Of a DNA stretch of 64,000 nucleotides, positions 23,970 to 34,439 are shown piece by piece. A program made the position numbers and the translations under genes. Position 1 is the first letter of the stretch. Every line of letters starts with the position of its first letter. The notes beneath the pieces are model-generated. The model was not told the origin of the DNA and made no database searches. It was given only the letters and a program-made list of their open reading frames with translations. The DNA comes from Eonycteris spelaea (taxonomy: Eukaryota > Chordata > Mammalia > Chiroptera > Pteropodidae): the NCBI GenBank assembly GCA_003508835.1, contig PUFA01000022.1, positions 6,944,001-7,008,000 of the forward strand, in the 5' to 3' direction.

Positions 23970-25677
23970 AAAGTTGAGAACATATTCTCATTAAAAGTAA
24001 CAGTATTGGAAAAACTTGGAGATGAGAAAGATATTGGTGTACACAGGGGCTTACAAGTTGTTTAGTACATTTGTCCTCTCGGATACAATTAGAAAGAATT
24101 AAGGCTACAAAACTAGTGGAAAATGTTCAAGGGCTCCATAAATTGCTCGAGTGTTGAGACTTTATCTTAAGTATGTGAGAGGAATCAGTGAAACATAATG
24201 GACAATTTTTTTTTCACTTGAGAAGGTGGGTGCCTGGCAGAGCCTGGAGTGCTTTATGGAAGTTTCGAGAGTTCTAGAGAGTTCTGTTCAGTCCTAGTTT
24301 AACAGTAACATCAGCTGAGAGATCAGTTTTACCACCTCAGCACAGGTTCAACGGAGTATCTGGCTAGTAATTCTCTTAAGAAGCAACAGCAGCTGTAGCA
24401 ACATGAGACCCAAACTAGGTGAATTCCCGAGATCTCAGCATTAAGTCTCCTTGAGCCAGAGAAGAAAAATAATGACTGTCACTCTTCTAAGAGTGCTGAT
24501 TGGGAGTATCATCACAGCACCACTGAGGAGAGATTAGGGATGAGGTTAAGGGTTTATTTTGAAAAATTGCTGCCAGTTCTATAAGCATTTGTAATGACAA
24601 GATAAAGCAGTACTTTTATATTCCTATTGTGCCCATAACGTTTATCATGAGAGTTGTATAATATGAAAAAGGCATAGCAACATAAAATCATTCCTAATTT
24701 AAAATTTAATCTATTTAAAAGAACATCTTGCAGTGAAATGGAGGAAACAATCAGTTCTTAATTTAAAGTACTACAGATATAATGATTTTGATTCTCTTGA
24801 TTCTCAGCTTTATTGCCCAGCCACCCTCTGGTTGACCCAGTCTTTCTCAGTGGGTTCCAAATTCTCTTGGACTATAGCAAGGAGATAAGAAGCCATTTAC
24901 CTTCGAGGTGATCTATATATTTCCTATCTCTACCCCTTACACACACACATAAGAGAGTGATCTGTAATTTTGCGCGTGATGGCCCCGGCCAAGCGGTGAT
25001 GCTGTGCTGTTGATGACGCCTCCATCTTTGACGCAGTCTCATCCTTGAGTTTCTCTGTACACAGTAGGTTCTGTCTCTGAAAGCAGCCCTCTGCTTTCAA
25101 TACTGCCCACTCAATCGCCCTTTCTTGACATCGATTTCTTACATTTACTGTTATTGTTATTACTGTTATATGTTTTTGCTTCTAAAGGACAGTGTTCTTC
25201 GAAAGGAATATCGTTCAACATAGTATTTTTGACCCTACATGTTCTCATGTGAACATGCATACTGACATTGTCAGCAGTATTATTTTTGAATACAAAATAT
25301 GAGCTATATTGCTTTGAGTAAGTTTCTATTTGTATTATCCTGCTAAATTAAAAATTACTGGTCATTATAAGTGTGCTTGCCTCAAGCACATTATTTTAGT
25401 GCACAAGTAATAATCCTAATAATGCTAATAGCAATGACAACAGCAACTGTGTATGAGATAACTTTAAAGACAGAGAGAAGTGCAGTGTGGCAACTCTCAA
25501 ATTTCTCTGTACTAGCAATTAAAAATCATTTGGGAAAGAGAAAGAAGGCAAGCAAAGTTAGATTCAGAGTGTGAGATAGAGTCTGTTTAAAAAAAATAAA
25601 AGAACAGAAATGATTTACAACGCTATTAGCATTATGAAATAATTTTTAGATATTTAATTAGCCTATCAGTATGCACT
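23970..25677. other. Unassigned DNA with a GC-richer patch at 24.96-25.14 kb
   Basis: No named repeat. The patch around 24970-25140 has several CpGs ('tttgcgcgtgatggccccgg', 'gatgacgcctcc', 'tttgacgcag'), unusual in this AT-rich neighbourhood. No reading frame or exon could be argued. Confidence 0.35.
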
Positions 25678-25915
25678 TATTTTTTATGTAATTTATAGAC
25701 ACAGAAAACCCGCACAGTCTCTATATTTGTGTTGCATTAAACACATACATGTGGCACTAGAACTGGATATTTCTCTAAACTTTATTTAGCTTTAAAAATG
25801 TTTAAAGATATTTAGAATTAATAATAATTCTTGGAACTCAGCCAATCTCTGAAAATAATATTGTTTAAAAAAAAAACAGTCATAGGAAACATAAATATTT
25901 TCCTTTAACCTGAAA
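25678..25915 (+). repeat. Copy B of a ~240-bp direct repeat pair
   Basis: Same-orientation partner of 18472-18710. It contains two short stretches absent from copy A ('ttgtgttgcattaaacac' and 'ctcagccaatctctg') and lacks the (CA)n expansion. Indels on both sides and substitution throughout suggest an old relationship. Confidence 0.75.
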
Positions 25916-27730
25916 CCTACTCATATAGGACTGAATAAAAAATAAATAAAAGCAGTGTTGAAGAATGGCTTGGATTAAATGTTTAAGGTTTCATTTATCT
26001 TATGTTCTCTTTAATATTACCAATAAGAGTCAACCTGTCCATGACTCCAAATAAAATGCAAGTAAGGGAAATTATAAAGGTTTATAACTGGGAAATATAG
26101 GTATTCTTTATACTTAGTAAAAAATAGCAAATCTGTCTTTTTGGTTTGAATATGCTACCTTTAGCCTCAGTTCTGCATTATTTGATTATAACCACAGGGA
26201 ATGTTGCCAAGTTCGGTCCTTTCAGTTTTGCTAGGTGCAAAAACAATCCAGGAGACACACCGCAGAATTACTGCTCTTGTACACTTGCCATTCTGCTCAT
26301 CTTCTAGCTAAAGAAAATTATGGATTCGTTCATACATCAAACAGAGCTGAGTGCAAAATCTACATTTGCTATGATGATGCTCCCTAATCTTAGACAAATC
26401 TTTGATTTTTATCAGTTTGTTTCTTCTTTCTATTGAAGACACAGGAATTTTTTGAAATGATTTCCACAAATTCTCAATAAATTGTCCCTAATTATTCAAA
26501 TTAGAATACTTTTTTTAAAATTAAATCCTAAGCTTCAGTTAAGCAAAGGATGAAATGTAAACATTACTTGGCATTCGCTCAACCTTTGTTATAGCTCAGA
26601 AGACAGACTCCACCCCATCAACTCTGATCCAATGAGAGTTATTGCCAAGAAAAGTGCGATGAGGAAGATTATGAGGCCCTACTTCTTTCAAGTTCAGCAG
26701 GAGAGAATATGATGATTAATTAGTGATGTCTAAGGGTCCAGTAGGGTTGTGCATTTGCTAGCCTTGTAAACCATCAATCATGGCATTAACATGTTTTTTT
26801 ATGGACAGCATATGATTTCCTGTTGATACCACGAGGTCTAGTCTGACACAGGAAGGGAAAATAATTGATCTAAGGCAGAAGGCGTGGGTCCACGGGACAA
26901 TATGCTCTTACTAGCTCTTCGATTTTTGATATGTTTGAATTCTTATTGGACCTTTCCCTTTATTTCTAAAATTATATCAGAAATACTAATTGATAATACT
27001 ATTGTAAGACAAATCAAAAATTTATGTGAAATTATAATTTCAATTATATATTTCAATTATATTGCCCTAATGCTCTATATTCATTATTATATACATCATA
27101 TGACTGCTCTACATCTATATTTAATATGAGACATAAATTCGATTGAAATTGTTTTCTAACTGATGCATGTAGGCTATATCAGTGGGTGGCAAAATCGTTA
27201 CTTTAGCTCTTAAAAATCACCTAATAAACCATTATAGCCTTTTAATGAAAATCACTCTGCATTAAAATTAATAGGAAAAATAGATCATTCTGGATCAGAA
27301 TTGTGATGATGATGGGCATAGTGACTATTACAAAGATAAGTCACATATTTACATTCACATGCCTTTATAGTTTAATGCCATTTATAATGCAATTAATGCC
27401 TTTATTCATGTTTTTTGGATTATCAAAAGCATTTTATTTCCTTTATATTTTTAGAACACTGATTTTCAAGTTTTTAACTTTGTGATTAAGAGAATCTAAT
27501 ATATTCCCTGTGAAAATCTGTGTCTACTGTGTCTCCAAGTTCATGTAACAAAAACACATTTTAATTCTCTTGCTTAAAAATGTAGGTAAAATTGTACCAA
27601 ATTGTACATAGGTTTGTATTTTGAAAAGGATGCCACACCAAAGTTTTCTCATAGTTCTTTTCCGTCTGCATCACTTAGAATTGCTCCCCCTCTTTTGCCC
27701 TCTAAATATAATTCATTAACAAATAACAAC
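25916..27730. other. Unassigned DNA
   Basis: No repeat recognised. Two short plus-strand frames (26884-27129, 27303-27485) encode mostly hydrophobic AT-driven sequence and are not convincing. Confidence 0.4.
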
Positions 27731-27734
27731 TTTT

Positions 27735-28370
27735 ACTACAAAAACTCTTCAATCTAGTCATTTCATTCTATATTTAGTACCTGTGACCTAATCCGCAAGC
27801 TACCACTATTTCTTTCCTGGACTATTGCAATAGCCTCCTAAGGGGGTTATCAAATTCCTTCTGGCCACTTTCCTAATCCATTTTCCACAGTGAAGTCAGA
27901 TTAATCATTCAAATAAATCAAATCTGATCTTGGCACACTTCCCTGCTGAAAATGGCATTTTTTGGCTCTTAGTTATTTCTCTAACCTCATGCAGTTCAAT
28001 ATCCCCCCTTGCCTTTCTTCCTTTCAGCTACTAGTCTTCACTGAGTTCCTCAGCCTTGGCTCGTGGTGTCACCTCTGTTTGGAATATTCTTTCTTCTCTT
28101 TGAATCGAATTACATTCTCAGGACAGTCATATTCTCCTTAGGGAATCATTTTTGAAATTCAATTAATTGTTACTCCTACCAGTATAAGCTTCCATAGGAC
28201 TTTGTTCTCTTTTTGCTATTTTCAACGCTGAAATGTTGCATTCGTACGTCAAATATGTTATAACTCTCTGTTCTTACTTTGGAATCCACGGTGCATGAGG
28301 TCTGGGCTTTTTCAATATTCATTCATCACCAAATACCCAACCTTTCACAGAGTTCAAGCCAAAACAACAG
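27735..28370 (+). mobile_element. L2 LINE fragment (left part)
   Basis: Matches the 3' third of L2 on the plus strand: 'tttcctggactattgcaatagcctcctaa', 'ctttcctaatccattttccacagtgaagtcagattaatc', 'aatctgatcttggcacacttccctgctg', 'ttcactgagttcctc', 'tgtttggaatattctttcttctc', 'ttctccttagggaatcatt', 'atgaggtctgggctttt'. This covers the end of the reverse transcriptase ORF and the 3' UTR. The element is broken by a MIR at about 28372. Confidence 0.8.
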
Positions 28371-28371
28371 T

Positions 28372-28600
28372 GAGTAACTGTGGCAGGCACTTGTTCTTCA
28401 TTGTAGATGCGTCCTTTTATTTAACCCTCACAATAAGCCTATACATTGAGTATAGGTGTTGCTATTATTTTTAAAATGAGGAACTGGAGGAACAAAAGAG
28501 GAACAAGTGAATTGCAGAGGACACATAGCTGTTAAATGCAAGAGTAGTTTTTTTTGAACCAAAACTCTATAGGACTGGCTCCAGAAGCCTGCTAAGAACC
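28372..28600 (-). mobile_element. MIR inserted in L2
   Basis: 'tgtggcaggcacttgttcttcatt', 'atttaaccctcacaataagcctata', 'gctattatttttaaaatgaggaactggagg', 'gcagaggacacatagctgttaaatg' and 'ggactggctccagaagcctgct' give the reverse complement of a nearly full-length MIR. The L2 3' end appears to resume after it, so the MIR inserted into the L2. Confidence 0.75.
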
Positions 28601-28668
28601 TGTACGCTGCCTATAGAGTGGGCAATTAGTGAACGTGAGTTGAATGAGTAACTGCCCTACCACTCAGG
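28601..28668 (+). mobile_element. L2 3' terminus (right part)
   Basis: 'gtacgctgcctatagagtgggcaattagtgaacgtgagttgaatgagtaac' resembles the last bases of L2 (family: ..cagtgcctggcacatagtaggtgctcaataaatatttgttgaatgaatg), completing the element interrupted by the MIR. Confidence 0.5.
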
Positions 28669-28726
28669 ACAATCCTAAACCATGATGAAATAAATGCGTG
28701 TTTGTACCCATGCATGCAAAAATTTG

Positions 28727-28748
28727 ATGTTGAATAATTATTCAACAT
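28727..28748. repeat. Perfect 22-bp palindrome
   Basis: The half-site ATGTTGAATAA is followed directly by its exact reverse complement, with no spacer. It could form a small cruciform or bind a dimeric protein; no function is claimed. Confidence 0.9.
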
Positions 28749-29094
28749 ATTATTATAAGTTAAAGAATAACATTTACAGACTCCAAATTCAGTAAAATAC
28801 ATTTGGTGATTTTTTTTTTTTTTTTGTGATGTAGTGTCAGAGAAAAACAGAAAGAATATAATTGTATTTACATAAGTTATGTCAAAAACTATGCAGCTTC
28901 TTTATGTAGGCTAAAACTGCAAGCATATATTTGAAAGTTTTTATTCATAACGACTAAGATTCATATGTTTAGTAAAGGATTTTGATGTTGTTTTCTCAAC
29001 ATCTTTTTCAGGTAAAAATTTAATATGGTAATTCACTTGTCGATTAATGAAAGGTGATCAGATTTTATTCTATTTAACCTGTTAAAATCTTGAC

Positions 29095-29850
29095 CTCTTT
29101 CTTCATGGAGTGCACCTGCTTTGTGATAAACACCTAGGTGTTATGTATTGAAATGCATAGAGAGAACAAAAGCTGTTCTTTCTGTAAGTTTGGTCTACTC
29201 GGAGAAATAGAAAAGATAACAGTATAGTCTAGTAAGTGTAACAAATAAAGAGGAGTGTGTAAAAGTCATTGAAAATTTTCAGGACCAGCAAGAGTTAGCC
29301 AATTGGATGTTGGAAAGAAGGATAATTTTTCTTTTTTCTTTTTTGTAAAATCATAAGTTGTAAAGGTTTTCATTTAGAGATCTGAGAGTTGTTTGTTATG
29401 TCTGTAGCATGCGACGTGACTGATTAGATGTGGCAGAGTTAGATGAGATGGTTACAGAGATAGTGAGAAATGGAGCTAAAATGGTTAGTGTTGACCGGGT
29501 CATGAAGAGGCTTGATGTGTTAAGGGCTGTCAACTTTTTTTCTGAATGTAAATGTACCTAAAAAATACATAGCAGAATGATACATACATATTGCCATTTT
29601 ACGAAAATCATCTTCAGGCAGAATATGAAGATAGATAAAGATGAAGGGGATTTTTTTTTTTTTTTCCACAAGAGAAGTAGCAGTTAGAAGGCCATTTTGA
29701 TAATCGAAAAATTAAGAGCTCTGTACTCAGGTTGTCACACTAGAACTGAAAATAAATGGACGAATCAAACTGATATAATGACAGTGAACATGAGTGGCAG
29801 GCATTAAGGAAGGGAGGAAGCAAGGATTGATATCAGATCTTGAACTTCCA
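29095..29850 (-). mobile_element. L2 LINE fragment (antisense)
   Basis: The plus strand follows the reverse complement of L2: 'ctgtaagtttggtctactcggagaaatag', 'cagcaagagttagccaattggatgttgg', 'tgttgaccgggtcatgaagaggcttgatgtgttaagggctgt', 'ttctgaatgtaaatg', 'gcagttagaaggccattttgataatc' (family: ..gggccagatcatgcagggccttgtaggccatgttaagg.. and ..agttaggaggctattgcagtaatcc..). A T-run at 29650-29664 interrupts it. Highly diverged. Confidence 0.6.
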
Positions 29851-30725
29851 CAACTGGTAGAAAGGCGATGTGATATTTTTTCTGTCTTACTGTCACATGA
29901 AAACTGCCTTAGAATTTGTACTTAACAGTCTCTTCACTGTGAAGTGATGACTTAAGCATGTTTCCTAGTATAGATGATTTAATTTTAAAATCTCAAAATA
30001 AGTAAAACATTAAAACAGGAGACATGTAAAAAGGTCCATTTTCAGGTAAGAACATTTAGGAATAAAGAAAGTAACTTTGGAGGGTGACATGGCCAATAAG
30101 CGGCTAAACTTAGATGAATCCAGATGCATCACTCTCCATGGGAATTGAATATTATCGATTGTTTGCTGTGTGAAAGATGAAATACATGAAAAAATTAAGG
30201 AGTTGATTTTATTCAGGCTATTACAATAGGAACACTCGATATTAAGTATAATTTTAAGGAAAAAGAGGGACAACCGGGGTGTATAGAACAGATAAAGGAG
30301 TCATCAGTGAGACTTGATGTGAGTAATGACGGATGATGAACATCAAGTTTTATTTGAAGGGCAGGATTTGTGATTAGTTGTTTTGCAGAACACAAAAGGG
30401 TGTCGAGGGGAGAATTTCTTGACCATCACTGCTTCCCAAAAACATCAGGCTCAGATAAAGTTCAACATTATCATCTGCTATTCAATTAAAAATGATTTGT
30501 TAGAGTGAAAAAGCTATGTAATAGAGATAATTTAGCAGTTCATGCTAAATAGAGGATGACAGTACTTTTTTTAGTAACTCCAATGATTAGAGTTCCTCTG
30601 TGTAATATAATGGATATGTACATATTAGTTTATTCCGAAATCTCCACCTTTTTTCTAATTATATTTTCCCTAGGCTTCAAAGCTTGCCTCTTGCTGTGCA
30701 CTTGATGTATCCATATTTTATTCTC
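29851..30725. other. Unassigned DNA
   Basis: Possibly further L2-derived sequence, but no block matched clearly. The 87-codon minus-strand frame at 30010-30273 has no recognisable domain. Confidence 0.3.
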
Positions 30726-30729
30726 TGGG

Positions 30730-31060
30730 AACATAGGGTTCTAAGTGCTCAAAACCTAACCCATTATCATCTATTCCAAAGCATGTTTATCCTGTGTTCC
30801 TTCTGCAAATAAAATATGCTCCCAGACCTCCACAGTAGAACCTTCAGTGACCCACGGCTCCTCCCAATCTCTTGCCCCGCACAGATCATCGATATAAAGA
30901 ATCTTGTTAATCTTATTGCCTAAATTGCTCTGTAATTTGTTCTTTTTCTTTCATCCCCACTGCAGTTGCTTTACTTACTTGTTTGAATAGTTGCCTCATC
31001 TTCTTACTCTCACCTGAGCCCTAGACCATCCTGTGGCATTTACTCTTATTGCCAGTTAAG
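30730..31060 (+). mobile_element. L2 LINE fragment (ORF2 region)
   Basis: 'cagtgacccacggctcctcccaatctcttgcc', 'ttctttcatccccactgcagttgc', 'atagttgcctcatcttcttactctcacctgagc' matches the L2 segment that precedes the 'ctggactactgcaatagcctcc' block (family: ..ccatccccactgccacttccctagttcaggccctcatcatctctcgcctgg..). Plus strand, reading frame destroyed. Confidence 0.55.
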
Positions 31061-31093
31061 TAATAATAAAAAAATATGTCTGCTTGCTAAGTA

Positions 31094-31094
31094 A

Positions 31095-31138
<44 letters not shown>
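31094..31138. repeat. (AAT)n microsatellite
   Basis: About 15 AAT/ATA triplets without interruption. It lies about 60 bp before the CpG-dense block that starts near 31200. Confidence 0.97.
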
Positions 31139-31139
<1 letters not shown>

Positions 31140-31199
31140 GTAAAGAAGAGTACATAAATTTTCATTTGTTATGCTAGCATTATGAGATTTTATCAATGT

Positions 31200-31660
31200 G
31201 TGGTTATATGTAGGATGTATTTTCGCATGGATCACAAAGACTTATATGCCGTGACATCAAATGGGTTTCCTCTGCTCTCAATTCACGTCGTTTTGGGGCC
31301 TTTAAACTGCCATCCAATGCACACGTGCATTCGCCATCTGCAATACGTCTCCCATCCCTGGCATACAAATGCCCGCCTTACCCGTGTGGGGCGTGTCGCG
31401 CATCCTGTAAGACCCCGCTCACAGTTCATTTTCTTTCATGTGTGTTTGAAGACTGTTGCACTGAGCATTAACTTGCGTACCTTTGTAGCTTCTATTGCTT
31501 CTGTAGTTTCATTTTCCGAGTTACCCGTGCCCACGCCACACCTCTATACACAACATCCGGCTGCAGATGTGGGTAACTCTACACAGTATGCATCCTTTTA
31601 CCCACGAAGGAGTTGTGCTTCTCAAAACTCCATGGAAACGAGTTGTGGCTGAAGGGCTAA
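31200..31660. other. CpG-dense block carrying the window's longest ORF
   Basis: About 20 CpG dinucleotides occur in about 460 bp, near the number expected from base composition, whereas nearly all surrounding DNA is CpG-depleted. On the plus strand, 31182-31652 is open for 156 codons; the predicted product is rich in His, Ser, Val and Arg, has no signal peptide, clear membrane segment or motif I know, and begins in AT-rich DNA without a recognisable promoter. No splice-site pair convinced me. Options are a conserved non-coding or regulatory element, an unmethylated island, a relatively recent insertion, or a gene fragment. An E-box (CACGTG) lies near 31322. Confidence 0.6.
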
Positions 31661-32049
31661 TGGCACTTTCTATCACAATCGCATTTATGTAATGACAGCT
31701 AAAACAGAATCATGCTGGGACACCGATGGAATGATAACATTCTTAAGCATAGTCTACCTGGGGACGGTTATTGATTTAGCAATGAGTTTTACTCTTGCAG
31801 ACTAAGTTTACACCACAGAAATAAAAGAATACAAAAGGAAAAAGGGAAATTCTATCGCCTCCTGGTAGTTAGGGCTTATTAGAAAGAAACCAGAATTAGC
31901 CGTTATGAAACAAGTGATTAACTCTCTCTGAGACCCTAAGTAACTTCAGAAAATTGTTGAGTTTTGCAGCAGCTGGTGACTTCAGAAAAAAAAAAAATGC
32001 ATTTTGATCCTTCAGCTTGCATGATTAAGGATGGAATGGAAGATTCTAA
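31661..32049. other. Unassigned DNA
   Basis: Unique-looking sequence continuing from the CpG-dense block; no repeat recognised. Confidence 0.35.
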
Positions 32050-32125
32050 GTGCTTTGCCAAGGTTACAAAAGGATAAACTGAGGAAAAGGAGCCAGATCT
32101 CCTAATACCCAGGGTTTTTTTTTTC
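32050..32125 (-). mobile_element. Possible MIR fragment
   Basis: 'gtgctttgccaaggttacaaaaggataaactgaggaaaaggagccagatctcctaatacccagg' resembles the reverse complement of the MIR core (family: ..acttgcccaaggtcacac..gaggcagagccaggatttgaacccagg), but the order of blocks is compressed. Confidence 0.4.
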
Positions 32126-33070
32126 TTCTTCTTTCAATCTTCAGTCATCTTTTCCAGTGTTCTTTCTTGTATCACACCCTCACAGCTAAAGTTGGAGGTG
32201 TAAAATGCTTATGATATTTTCAGCTACATTAATACCGAATGAACATTTTAACCAAATGCAATGTTTACTTATAAAACTCTTTACATATTCTACTACATAG
32301 CTGAGTGTCAAATAAGTTATATAGGCACAAATGTTTAATTATTGATTTCATTGAAATTATAATCAAATTGCCTGAAAATGTGTCTGTTTGGCTGGAGAAC
32401 TCATGAAATTTCCATGAAAATTTTCATGCTGTCCTAAGCGAAGTCTTTTCTACCTTCCACTGTAATGCACAATCTGCATTGCTAATTTGTTCACATATGA
32501 TTTTCAAAAGATAGCTATTTCCAAATCACTATTTTTTAAGTAAATTTTTGTGAATACATTTTTAAATTATATTTTAATTTATTTTTAATAATTCTTAGAA
32601 AATGACATTAGTGGATTAATTGATTTCTATTAGATCTCTAAGCCTGGATTTGTTTACAGCATTTCTGTATTTTATTTTTAATTTTTGTGTGTGTGTGTGT
32701 TCTAAATCTTCCTTCTAATTTCTACTATCATTGCCTTATTCACAAAGACCTTTCCCATCTAAAGAGAACTTTATATTTGCAGAAAATTTTCCCAATAATT
32801 TCTGGTAAGATTTTTTTTTTGTATTTAAAATTATAATGGAATGATGTTAATAGATATACCTCGATGCTTCTTCCTTCAATACATGAAATTAGGAATTAAT
32901 TATGGGAGTTTTGCTATTTAAATACACCACCCTTGTTTAATGTCTTGAAATGACATTTATAATATACCGAATTCTTACATAAAATTATTTCCATTTCTTG
33001 ATTTTCTTTTCCATTTCACTTAGTTGTCGAATTTTACTCTTTGCCACATTGTTCTATGTATTTATTTTCC
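32126..33070. other. Unassigned AT-rich DNA
   Basis: No family recognised. A short (GT)n tract lies at about 32686-32701 and a T-run at 32811-32820. Confidence 0.4.
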
Positions 33071-33077
33071 TTTTTAT

Positions 33078-33420
33078 ATTTGCTGCACATCTCAAACTGA
33101 ACATGCTCCAAACCACACCCAGTTCTCTTCCTGCATATTCCCAGCACTGGGCAGAGTCTTTCACTCTTGCAAGTAGTTGGTGGCTTCTAGTGAAGATCCA
33201 CAGTGTTTGCTGTAGATTTCTGGGCTGCAAAACCAGATTATTTTGGCTCCATTCCTCAGACACATATCTCTCTTACTCATCTCAAACCCAATCCTTTACT
33301 AGTTTCTCTAAAAGGGGCTCTAAATTGTCTCCACTTCTCTTCATCTCTGTTGCGAAGTCAAACACATCACTTAGTGGGGTGCAGTAATGGGCTCTTACTG
33401 AGTCTCTGTACATATCATGA
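33078..33420 (+). mobile_element. L2 LINE fragment (ORF2 region)
   Basis: 'cacatctcaaactgaacatgctccaaacc' begins a match to L2 on the plus strand (family: gacatctcaaactgaacatgtccaaaactgaactc). It continues with 'accagattattttggctccattcctc', 'tctctcttactcatctcaaacccaatcctttac' and 'ctctaaattgtctccacttctcttcatctctgt' (family: ..gtcatcctcgactcctctctctccctcac..ccacttctctccatctccgctgcc). The frame is disrupted. Overlapping 95- and 129-codon frames here are L2 shadows, not genes. Confidence 0.7.
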
Positions 33421-33493
33421 CCCCCTCCAAACGAGCTGGCATTCAGTATCTTTTAAAAATGCAAAACTGAGTATCGTTAATCCATTTTAAAGT

Positions 33494-33556
33494 TCTTTAT
33501 TGCTTTTGGAGAAAGTGTATTATTCCAACTCTGAAATGCAGAATGGAATATCACCT
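33494..33556 (+). repeat. Left arm of a short inverted repeat pair
   Basis: The segment 'attattccaactctgaaatgcagaatggaatat' is repeated in inverted orientation at 34318-34355 with one mismatch in about 33 bases. Weaker similarity extends outward ('ctttattgcttttggagaaagtg' against 'gtttatcgcatattgtcaggaagtg' read from the other arm). It may be the terminal inverted repeat of an unnamed DNA transposon or two copies of a small repeat. Confidence 0.8.
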
Positions 33557-33810
33557 AAGAATGCTGATTTCATGAAAGGGATTTCTGTGTTCAAATATAT
33601 TTGGGAAACTGCTGTATTCCTTTCTTGAGAGTCACAACTCACTTCTATACATGTAAATGATTATGAAAGTCCGTGAAGAAAAAAAAAACATTCAATTTCG
33701 TTTGATCTTTTTTCCCCCCACAAATGCTATTAAACCTAGAACACATTTTCTTTCGCTTAAAAATTACCTTCTTAAACAGTACTTTGTGAGATAGTATATT
33801 GGAAACCCTG

Positions 33811-33811
<1 letters not shown>

Positions 33812-33845
<34 letters not shown>
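33812..33845. repeat. (GT)n microsatellite
   Basis: About 17 GT dinucleotides. Long GT/CA tracts can adopt Z-DNA. It lies between the arms of the inverted pair at 33.5 and 34.3 kb. Confidence 0.97.
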
Positions 33846-33846
<1 letters not shown>

Positions 33847-33981
33847 ATCTCCTTCTGAAATGTATTATAGAATATAACCCAATGATTTTACACAAAATAC
33901 TGTATAAAAGGTCTGTGTGTTGAGTGTGAAAGATTCTTCCTTAAGATGCTATAAATAAATAATTCCATTGTATTGCCTGTA

Positions 33982-34007
33982 AAGGGATTATAAATATATA
34001 ATCCCTT
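33982..34007. repeat. Perfect 11-bp stem-loop
   Basis: AAGGGATTATA, then AATA, then TATAATCCCTT. The hairpin is flanked by a direct repeat 'attgcct(g/a)ta' on both sides and lies between the arms of the inverted pair. Confidence 0.9.
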
Positions 34008-34317
34008 ATATTGCCTATAGATAGAAATAAAATAGTGCTCAAAAATGAGGTCCGCTGAAAATACTACTTTTATAAGCATTCTTTCGATAGAATTTCAACC
34101 CATAAGTAATGGAGAACAGATTTGGTAGAGCCAGCTATCCACACTAAATACAGTGTGGGTGAGTACTGGAAGGTTCTGATCCTGGGTGAAACAGCAACAA
34201 AAAATGTCAGTGCCTGCTCGGCATCAAGGCTACCGAGGGAAGAATCAGCACGTTCTTCTGTCAAAGGATTAATAACAAATGAAGGTAGATCGTTATCAGG
34301 GAAATGAGATGTGAGTC

Positions 34318-34385
34318 CAATAGATATTCCATTCTGCATTTCTGAGTTGGAATAATGCAGGTTGTAGCACTTCCTGACAATATGC
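34318..34385 (-). repeat. Right arm of a short inverted repeat pair
   Basis: Inverted counterpart of 33494-33556; the strong core is 'atattccattctgcatttctgagttggaataat'. The 89-codon minus-strand frame at 34070-34339 ends against this arm, and I recognise no transposase motif in it. Confidence 0.8.
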
Positions 34386-34439
34386 GATAAACTTCTTAAA
34401 GCGCCGCTAGTGTAGAAGTATCATTTCGCTTTTTTTCCC

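Noticed and set aside
24970..25020. Start of a tRNA-derived SINE (text 'ggccccggccaagcggtg')
   Set aside because: No A-box/B-box pair, no tail, and no continuing match to any SINE I know.
31182..31652. 156-codon plus-strand ORF as a protein-coding gene
   Set aside because: No known domain, no splice or promoter context, and the same interval shows high CpG density, which alone lowers stop-codon frequency. Kept as an observation on the DNA, not as a gene.
32998..33490. Overlapping 129-, 95- and 69-codon ORFs as genes
   Set aside because: Much of the interval is an L2 fragment, and the frames overlap one another on both strands without any known domain.
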